A DNA stretch of 64,000 bases from Simmondsia chinensis (taxonomy: Eukaryota; Streptophyta; Magnoliopsida; Caryophyllales; Simmondsiaceae), in assembly GCA_018398585.1 (NCBI GenBank), contig JAGTTD010000025.1, forward strand, positions 15,567,578-15,631,577, read 5' to 3'. The notes under the pieces are model-generated. The model saw only the letters and a program-made list of their open reading frames with translations. It made no database searches and was not told the DNA's origin. Shown piece by piece: positions 57,741-64,000 of this stretch; position 1 is the first letter of the stretch, and the number at the start of each line of letters is the position of its first letter. The translations under genes and the position numbers were made by a program.

Positions 57741-58374
57741 GGCAGGTTGTAGCCCCAAACTGGATCCAATGCGGCAACCTCCAGCCAAACTTGAAGGCTG
57801 TAGCCCCCAGCCTGGCCTATCAGCGGAAGCCCCGAACTAGGTGGTGTCACTCCGCTTTGTGGTTCCCCCAAAATTTTATCCGAAATATTTTTTGGCGGCA
57901 TTTGCATGGTTGTGACCTCCTGGACTTTGCCTAATTGTTGTGATATCTACTGCTGAAATATTATTATCCGCCCTCTCCATAGAACCTTCAGGTGGGTTCT
58001 TGACTAGAGAAAACTTAAATTCAGGGTGGCGTACTTCATTTAGGAATATATTTACAGTTGTGTCATTTGCCAAGCAAGATACACCAACCATCTCGTGGGT
58101 AAATTTCCATATGAAACTCCTTAGCGATTCTGAATCCTGATGACGCAACTATGCGAGTTGTGTTGTAGTCTTTCTTTGCCTTTTGTTGCCAAGGAAGTGA
58201 TGTACGAAAGATTCCAAGGGCTCCTTAAAACCATCTATGGACTCACGAGGGAGAGAAGCAAACCACGCTAAGGCCGCCCTTTTAAGTATAGCTGGGAAGC
58301 ATTTACACAGTACTTCTTCACTTAAGTCTTGTATATAGGGCAAAGATCTCATACAATCACTGCTAAATAAGCAG

Positions 58375-58405
<31 letters not shown>

Positions 58406-59215
58406 CGAGAAAAATTAAAGATTAAAATTAATTATTTAAATAATTATTAAAAATTTAACTCATTTATATAAAATAATCTTAATATGTGAATTTCTTTATT
58501 TTTTAGGTAGCCATTTTGATATTTTCAAACAAATTAATAGATACCTATTGTTAAATTTTTGTCGAAAATATCGAAATAGCTGCCAAAATAATAAACAGTC
58601 AAATAAAAAAATTTATATATTAAAATTATTTTATATAAATAATTTTAATTTTTAATATTTATTTAAATAATTTTAATTTTGATATTTAAAAATTTTAATT
58701 TTTTTCTCCTCTCCCCTCTCTCTCTCTCTCTCTCTCTCTCGGTCACTGATTATTTAGCAGTGATTGTATGGGATCTTTGCCCTTGTATATACATCCATGA
58801 GATGAATCCCGCCAAGTGATCTAGGGGATTTGGTGTCCTCTTGAATAGCGCAACATCTGGGACCTTTATCTTTCCTACCGGATAGCGTAACACTTGTTTG
58901 ATGAAAGGTGAGTGCATCGCTGAAGACTTACACACCCTCTTTTCGTCCCGCATTTCTTTAGATTGGGACCTCTGCTCCCTTTTCTCTCGCCTTCTTCTAT
59001 AATTGTGCCGGTTTGATAAGGATCCCTCATCTTTGGTGCATATTAGGATGGATTCTCGATCTTGGGGGGTATTTGGGCTTTTGGGCAGTGGGATCTCTCG
59101 AGTTCGGGTAGAAGGTGTAGGGGTTCGCCAAACTTTTGTTGGATTACTCGCTGTTGTTAAGGTGTCTTTGGTGGAGACTCAACATAGTTGGTCCTTGCAT
59201 GATGTGTTTTTCCTT
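57741..59215 (-). pseudogene. Tat-C gag, interrupted by a Mutator MITE
   Basis: On minus, downstream of the PBS, the text reads VGKIKVPDVALFKRTPNPLD and HLAGFISWMYIQGQ up to the MITE (58338-58782). It resumes LSEEVLCKCFPAILKRAALA, WFASLPRESIDGFKEPLESF and VHHFLGNKRQRKTTTQL (58149-58352), then DSESLRSFIWKFTHEMVGVS, NIFLNEVRHPEFKFSLVKNP (57876-58148). This is a Tat-lineage retrotrans_gag domain. The LINE-I insertion cuts the downstream part at 57740. Confidence 0.88.
58338..58782. mobile_element. Mutator-type MITE, nearly a full-length palindrome
   Basis: A perfect 9-bp TSD, TTGTATATA, lies at 58329-58337 and 58783-58791, the Mutator hallmark. TIRs begin GGGCAAAGATCTCATACAAT (left) and GGGCAAAGATCCCATACAAT (right complement). 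They continue through ATCACTGCTAAATAA, a GA/TC microsatellite in each arm (58380-58403, 58717-58740) and on to GTAGCCATTTTGATATTTTC against its complement. Most of the 445 bp is thus one inverted repeat with arms of about 215 bp. It splits Tat-C gag at WMYIQG. Confidence 0.95.
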
Positions 59216-59232
59216 TCCCACCGACAACGCCA
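59216..59232 (-). other. Primer-binding site of Tat-C
   Basis: The complement TGGCGTTGTCGGTGGGA resembles TGGCGCCGTTGCCGGGGA, the tRNA-Asp-type PBS known from Athila/Tat elements. It lies two bases inside the 5' LTR. Confidence 0.7.
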
Positions 59233-59234
59233 CT

Positions 59235-59843
59235 TGTTTCGGGATAAATTGAGCACGTTCTTTTAAAGAAGAGCTGGATTCAAGCTTTTATTTTGAAAAA
59301 CGGAGGAAGGAGCCCTCCCACAACCGTGATTTCCCTCTCTATTTATAACTGAAGGGGGCTCACTTGGTGTAGTTGATAAAGGCACGTGGCGGGTGTGGAT
59401 TGGTCAGGCGGGTGGCGACTTTCCTTTGTGGGGGAGGTAATGTGTACTGGGAAGCCTATGTATGCGGGTAAAGTAGGTGGGTTAGCATGCCACAATCAAA
59501 TAGCCATAGGCACTGAGCAAGCAGATGAGATTGGCGGAGTGGAGTGCCGTGGCCAAGTTGGCGCTTTACGGGGTGGGTCACGTCGCCAAAAGTATGCCAT
59601 TAGTTCATTACCGGGTATACCGTCAAGAGTATGCCGTTGAAGGCTTACTCGTGGGCCTATTGCCACGCATAGCAAGAGCTTGCCTTATTCTCTTTAGGCA
59701 GGTGCTCCTCAAACGGCATGCTTGCTGCCCCATTTCCAAGTAACCACCCAGCAACCAGGTGACTTTATTGGTGAATACGCCGCCAAGGGCTCACATGTTA
59801 ATCCATAGATGGGAAGTAACTAGGTCAACTTATTTCTTCAATA
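59235..59843 (-). repeat. 5' LTR of Tat-C
   Basis: On minus it starts TATTGAAGAAATAAG (TG mutated to TA) and ends TTTATCCCGAAACA. It aligns with 25265-25871. The TSD copy GTTAC follows at 59844-59848. Confidence 0.9.
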
Positions 59844-59848
59844 GTTAC

Positions 59849-60038
59849 CAAATGGGAATAGTTGTTTGATTGCACATTCAGCGAACGTTACTCTAAATTC
59901 CAATTTGAAATTACATAATGTGTTATATGTTCCAGACTTTGCCTTCAATCTTTCTTCACTGGGGAACATTCTTTTCTTTTTTGTTCTTTTGTTTCCATGT
60001 TGGGTGTCGTTAACATTTGCACTCTAATTTGAGGGGCA
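59849..60038 (+). pseudogene. Copia-2 residual protease/GAG-pre-integrase text and PPT
   Basis: The text resumes after Tat-C with PNGNSCLIAHSANVTLNSN, LKLHNVLYVPDFAFNLSSL, the usual end of the copia protease and start of the GAG-pre-integrase region. About 80 bases later comes the purine tract GAGGGGCA and the 3' LTR, so integrase to RNase H has been deleted. Confidence 0.8.
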
Positions 60039-60279
60039 TTTTAGTTATTTATTATTATTTTGTAATCATGTATTTCTTTATTTTACATTAGCTGGATATT
60101 AGCTTATGGTTATTTTTTGTATTTAAGCTTTTGTATTTTTTTCCTCTACCGTGCATTCAATGAAAAATGGCTACCAGAGAGTTCTATTCTCTTTCTCCAT
60201 CATCATCTCTCTCTCTCCTGATGTTCGTCTTTATTTGCTGCTATTATAGTTCATATTCAATGGTTTTTTACTTCTAACA
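60039..60279 (+). repeat. 3' LTR of Copia-2
   Basis: It runs TTTTAGTTATTTATT to TTCTAACA, with the TG start mutated. It aligns with 24411-24650 except in the CT-rich block. Confidence 0.87.
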
Positions 60280-61287
60280 CTAAGGTTTGCGAAGGGACCC
60301 TATGGCCAATTTAATTCTAACCGCAAATAAGTCAAATGTTTATCATTGCATGACAAAATGTGATTACCATTTAATAATCTTTAATTCCACTAAATAAATA
60401 TTGTTACGCTCTAGAGCTAAATACTTTTATTTAAGAATTTCTGCATTATAGAGTGAATGACTTGTTTATTAGATATCCATAACAAAAATAACTTTAACTA
60501 TTATTATTATATTTATTACAAATTCTCCTTAAGATCCTAATTTGCCCTTTAAGAAATATTTTACGTTACAAAGTAGTTTTGTTTATCAATCTTAGTGACA
60601 TTTACTTAAAATCTTTGGCCAAAGATTCTGAATTCTGGAACACTTGCAAATCCACCAAGGAGATATCTCTATCTTAATAGGAGATTATATATTTCCTACT
60701 GAATATTCGTGCCCTACTCATTTTATGTTACCACCCGATGTACAAAAGATATTCGTCACTCTCTAGGATCTCACTTCCAAGTACATCAAAGTGATATACA
60801 CTATAGTCACGAGTTTAAGGAATTCCCAGTAATGAGAGTTATCACCTTATTGCACAATATTAATTATTTATTTCTAATAATAGTTGAGAAATAAACACTT
60901 CAAGTGGCCCAATTTATTGTTTCAATCTTATTGACAAACATTAGTATGATATTTTAGAGTCTCTATCCACATGACAAGGACAAGTCAACTAATGCGACAT
61001 TATAATTTTAACAGATAAGTAGTCTGAACATATCGCTGACTAGAAATTGTTTTCAAAGACATTACTTTTTTTGACATAATTCTATTTGTTCCTCAATCTC
61101 ATTGACCGCCAAAATCAAAATTAATACGTTACCCTGGACAATGACAATCTCATTTGGTATTTTGGAATATAATCACACATATATATAACTCATACAATAC
61201 AATCAGATATTAAATAAATAAAATAATTTTATTTACCTATAATTTAAAAAGAAATAATTGAGTTTTTGTGACAGTGTTTCTAATAGA
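60280..61287 (-). repeat. Family-B LTR copy B2, right part (5' half on minus)
   Basis: It aligns in order with 48010-49015: GGTTTGCGAAGGGACC against GGCTTGCGGAGGGACC, CATTTAATAA, TTTAATTCCACTAA, AAATAACTTTAACTA, and at the LTR start AATAAATAAAATAATTTTAT. On minus it begins TCTATTAGAAACACTGTCAC. Short frames inside (for example 60709-60894) are not genes. Confidence 0.8.
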
Positions 61288-62052
61288 TTGAATGTGATAA
61301 GGGAATTAAACATGTCACGGGAAAAGGAATGGAATCACTTCTTGTTATTTGGACCAATTTAAAAAAAAATTTCCTAATTTAATTAAGTTAATGTAGTAGA
61401 ATGATTTAAAATTTTTAATTATAAACCTAAAGTTGATTTAAAAATTTTTAATTTTAAATCTACATATTTAAATTCCTAATTTAAATCCATAAGCCTCTAC
61501 TCTAATACATTCATAACAATTACATGAACTATGACTAGCATAATAAGAAAATTGTTAATAAATAGAAAAGCAAAACACTTAAAAGAGAAGGAAATAAGAA
61601 TACCTGAAATTGCTCCAATAATAAATAATACTAGAAAGATAAAACTCCTGAAAAGCAGAGAAAATCGAGACCCAGTTGCCATCTACGCAATGACTCAAAA
61701 CGTTTGGAGAGAGGGCTTCGAAAAATATTAAACTTGAGGAAAGTAAAATTTTAAAAGAAAACTTTCACTCTCACTAGGTCTCTGAAAGTCAACACTTTTA
61801 GAAACCTTGAATTTTAGAATTTGGTGCCAAACCATATAATCGATACCTCTTTTTATAGTAGTATACCAGAGTGAAAAAATGCTGATTTTTTAATGTGGGA
61901 TGCGCTATTTTTAAATAAAACAGAGCATTTAAACAAAAAAAAAAGGCAAAAACAACGCTTTTCGCATCGCGCTCAAGCGCATGTCGCTGCTTGCCATGTG
62001 GTGGCACGTGATTGGTCCCCCACAAGGCATGTACATCTCCGTGATGGGTAGC
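61288..62052 (-). repeat. Family-B LTR copy B3, truncated by Gypsy-G
   Basis: The block order resembles the 3' half of family B on minus: AATTTAAA-rich start, CTCTAATACATTCATAACAA, AAGGAAATAAGAATACCTGAA, a TATA-like TTTTTATAGTAG (about 61850), and an ACGCTTTTCGC...GCCATGTGG segment. Divergence is high. It stops at 62052, where the Gypsy-G LTR begins. Confidence 0.6.
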
Positions 62053-63146
62053 TGTAAGACCCGTGACAGCAAGGATCGGGGCACAGGTGTGTGCCTTGCG
62101 CCGGTGCCGTGTCAGATGGGCCGCCAAAGATTGGCATCATGTGGACAAGGTGCGCACTCAGGTAAGGGTGCATTAGGCCTCAACGGACCTAGGCCCAGAT
62201 GATGGACAAAGTGGGAACCGAGACGGATGCGGACCCAAGACATGTCATGATAAGGGCCAGGCTCGGCCCTGGACAGTGTCATGACAAGGCCTGGGCTCGG
62301 CCCCAGACAGTGTCATGACAGGGCCGAGGCTCGGCCCCAGACAGTGTCATGACAGGGCCCAGGCTCGGCCCCAGACAGTGTCATGACAGGGTCCGGGCTC
62401 GGCCCCAGACAGTGTCATGACAAGGTCCGGGCTTGGCCCTAGACAGTGCCATGACAAGGACCGGCACAGTCCCAGACAATGTCAGGACATGGCGGGGCGC
62501 GACCTAGGCAGTGTCATGACAAGGCCCAGGACACGGCACTGGGCCAGCCCAAGGGCGCAGACAAGTAGCGATAGGCACGGGCCCAGTGCAGGGCACTGGC
62601 TCGGCCCAGGCCCAAGTAAGCCCAATAAGGCCCAATGAAGCCCGACCTTGGAGAATGGTAAAAAGGAGCATGTGACACTTATGGGTGACGGTTACCCAAA
62701 GGAAAAGAAGTGGGAGTGACCTTTGACCAGGTTCAAACAAGGAAAAGAGCGGGAAAATGGGAGAGTGGGCTGAAGTGGGAGGTAACCGCCAGTTTAAATG
62801 TGGCGCCCAAATAAATAAAGCATGTGTGTTGACCAGCTGACTAAGTAACCGCCTAAGACATGCAAGAGAGAGTGGAGCATGGTTTGGAAAAACAGGGAAA
62901 AATGGAGGGAACGGTTATTCCTCGATCATGCGGTTGACTAGGGCTATAAATATGTGTAATGGGCATTCAATTTGCATCTGGTAATCTCAGAAATTATAAA
63001 TGAAAAATGGCCCTTTATTCCATGTGATGTTTGTCTCTTAGATTTTCGTTTTAAAGCCTCTTGAGTTCATTTCATTTCTATGTTCTTATAGGCTGGATGA
63101 GCGAATCTCATCACCATCATAGTTAGTTCATGAAATAGCTGTGACA
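62053..63146 (+). repeat. 5' LTR of Gypsy-G
   Basis: It contains a 34-bp tandem array (62244-62545) in its upstream part, a TATA segment CTATAAATATGTG at about 62944, and the shared 3' part matching 1-407. The start at TGTAAGACCC is inferred from the common plant LTR opening. No second full copy is in the window to confirm it. Confidence 0.8.
62244..62545. repeat. 34-bp tandem array with palindromic TGTCATGACA
   Basis: Units start at 62244, 62278, 62312, 62346, 62380, 62414, 62448, 62481 and 62513, so the period is 34 bp with slight shortening at the end. The consensus has GTCATGACARGG, GGGCTCGGCCCCAGACAGT. At unit borders it forms TGTCATGACA, a perfect 10-bp palindrome. Units are GC-rich in contrast to the surrounding DNA. 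They lie in the U3 region upstream of the TATA box. Confidence 0.95.
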
Positions 63147-63150
63147 ATTG

Positions 63151-63163
63151 TGGTATCAGTGCC
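63151..63163 (+). other. Primer-binding site of Gypsy-G
   Basis: TGGTATCAGTGCC differs at one base from the initiator-Met-type complement, four bases after the LTR. Confidence 0.85.
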
Positions 63164-63575
63164 TAGGTTCGTTTGAACCGCGTGTCCAGAACCTGTTTGC
63201 TTGCTGTCCAGACCATGCGTAAGTGCTGCCCAGAACTTGCGTGCTCGTAGTTGGCCTCGTGGCTGAGTCTAAAATCAGGTTTGCCTATTGTTTTCGAATT
63301 TTAATTTCGGAATTCTAGTCAAGATCTAATTTTGGGCTTGTCATAGTATCGGTTATGGCATTGCTTGGCTGGTGGACCTTGTCCCTATCGCTTGTTCTAA
63401 GCCTTGTTGGACTAAGCGCTTGTGATCTGGGTGTGGATTGTGTGAGATCTTGTGCGTGCTGGTTATTGTGTGGGATTGGGTTAATTTTGAACCTCCTTAT
63501 AATGAAAATTGGTTGGGCTGCGTGACTTTGGCCTTGTGTGACTGCTTTTCGTTGGTTAATTGAATTGTTGTATTC

Positions 63576-64000
63576 ATGGTCACCATGACTCAAAATCATC
63601 AAGAACATGGACAACGTCCTAAGACTAACGAGCGCTTGAACCGAATTCAAGAAATCTTAGGTTCCGAGTACAATGTCGATGACCTACCCCGGGAACAGTC
63701 TTGGGTGCCATGAATTCTTTGTCTAGTAAAATTGGGTCCCTTAAAGAAATGATCAAATCTCTAATTGCTACCCAAAGAACTCTGTCTCCAGTCCCCACTC
63801 CTCCGAATGTATTTCGTAGATTGGACCCTAACGGGGTGGGTAGTAGTTCCCCAAATGTACCTCATGTCGGTGAGACCTCCATTCCTACAGTGGAAAATTT
63901 ACAAAAAGAAATTTTGGTACTGCGTAAGACAATTGATGCAGGTACGTTTGGACTTAACAAGAATAAGATTAAAGTTCCTACTCCGAAAGCCTTTTGGGGT
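63576..64000 (+). pseudogene. Gypsy-G gag, 5' part, frameshifted and cut by the window edge
   Basis: From ATG at 63576 the frame gives MVTMTQNHQEHGQRPKTNER and LNRIQEILGSEYNVDDLPRE, then reaches TGA at about 63711. The next frame continues AMNSLSSKIGSLKEMIKSLI, RRLDPNGVGSSSPNV, VENLQKEILVLRKTIDA and KIKVPTPKAFWG at the edge. The last motif resembles the V-P-x-P-K-x-F/Y-x-G that precedes the gag capsid domain in plant Ty3/gypsy elements. One frameshift near 63685 would rejoin the parts. Confidence 0.7.

Larger units (their letters stand above)
25265..59843 (-). mobile_element. Tat-C: Ty3/gypsy Tat-type element with gag and antisense ORF but no visible pol
   Basis: LTRs of about 608 bp lie at 25265-25871 (3' LTR) and 59235-59843 (5' LTR). 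A perfect TSD GTTAC is at 25260-25264 and 59844-59848, splitting the Copia-2 protease text. On minus, the 5' LTR is followed by a PBS resembling the tRNA-Asp type (TGGCGTTGTCGGTGGGA), and the 3' LTR is preceded by GGAGTGGGGGC. Gag (57741-59200) and an antisense Transposase_28-like ORF (26446-28320, plus) are recognisable. Between them I find only a 59-bp tandem array and younger insertions, with no RT or integrase assignable to this element. It was probably non-autonomous. Confidence 0.85.
24411..60279 (+). mobile_element. Copia-2: internally deleted Ty1/copia element, split by Tat-C
   Basis: Two LTRs of about 240 bp (24411-24650, 60039-60279) share GTTATTTATTAT, AAGCTTTTGTATTTTTT and TTCATATTCAAT, and end TTCTAACA. 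An initiator-Met PBS follows the left LTR, and a purine tract (GAGGGGCA, 60031-60038) precedes the right one. Without nested inserts the internal region is only about 0.8 kb: a gag N-terminal piece, a protease motif and a GAG-pre-integrase start. RT, RNase H and most of integrase are missing. The flanks (24410 and 60280) join the same family-B LTR. TSD candidates (ACAAG and CTAAG) match poorly. Confidence 0.85.
62053..64000 (+). mobile_element. Gypsy-G: Ty3/gypsy element entering from the right edge
   Basis: A 1094-bp 5' LTR (62053-63146, TGTAAGACCC to GCTGTGACA) is followed by PBS TGGTATCAGTGCC at 63151 and a gag start. The rest lies beyond the window. The partial LTR at 1-407 belongs to a different copy of the same family. 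Confidence 0.88.

Noticed and set aside
62244..62545. Regular 34-bp repeats resembling a CRISPR array
   Set aside because: Units are contiguous tandem copies with no unique spacers, lie in a plant LTR, and no cas genes are present.
1..63146. LTRs at 1-407 and 62053-63146 as the two ends of one giant element
   Set aside because: The left copy is an outer 3' end, and the right copy is a 5' LTR with its PBS and gag pointing out of the window, so they belong to different copies.

Overview
The window is intergenic plant DNA made almost entirely of transposable elements. I found no convincing host gene. An angiosperm, probably a eudicot with a repeat-rich genome, is suggested by Ty1/copia and Ty3/gypsy (Tat and chromovirus-like) retrotransposons, an L1-type LINE, tRNA-derived and Au-like SINEs, CACTA (En/Spm) elements with TNP2 and PttA-type proteins, and hAT and Mutator MITEs. 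The species cannot be named from the sequence. All boundaries were placed by eye from terminal motifs, primer-binding sites (PBS), polypurine tracts (PPT) and target-site duplications (TSD).

The layout is two nested stacks plus flanks. LEFT STACK (2844-22989): Copia-1 (+) is split in its integrase/RT region by a long-terminal-inverted-repeat DNA element (5759-20598). That element is split by CACTA-1 (7471-20535; PttA-like and TNP2 genes on the minus strand). CACTA-1 holds a transposase-less CACTA-2 (7662-12547), which holds a hAT MITE (9871-10292). RIGHT STACK (23089-61287): a family-B LTR (minus) is split by Copia-2 (24411-60279), a deletion derivative. Copia-2 is split by Tat-C (25265-59843, minus), a Ty3/gypsy Tat element with gag and an antisense Transposase_28-like ORF but no visible pol. 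Inside Tat-C lies a 59-bp tandem array hit by three insertions: Tat-D (28919-46942, minus, with intact-looking RT), a solo family-B LTR (46958-49015) and LARD-H (49019-53693), an LTR retrotransposon with no recognisable pol. Tat-D is itself split by Gypsy-E (34257-39149, +) and carries an LTR-like insert in its 3' LTR. Tat-C gag is interrupted by an ORF1-only LINE (54017-57725, containing a second hAT MITE) and by a Mutator MITE (58338-58782).

FLANKS: the left edge has the 3' end of a Gypsy-G LTR, a family-B LTR fragment and a TNP2 relic. The right edge has another family-B fragment, then the full 5' LTR and gag start of a Gypsy-G element that runs out of the window.

Nearly every coding region carries stops or frameshifts. 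The most open frames are the RT of Tat-D and the ORFs of LARD-H. The observations most worth following are LARD-H, whose ORFs I do not recognise, the ORF1-only LINE, the pol-less Tat-C, and the 34-bp palindrome-containing array in the Gypsy-G LTR.
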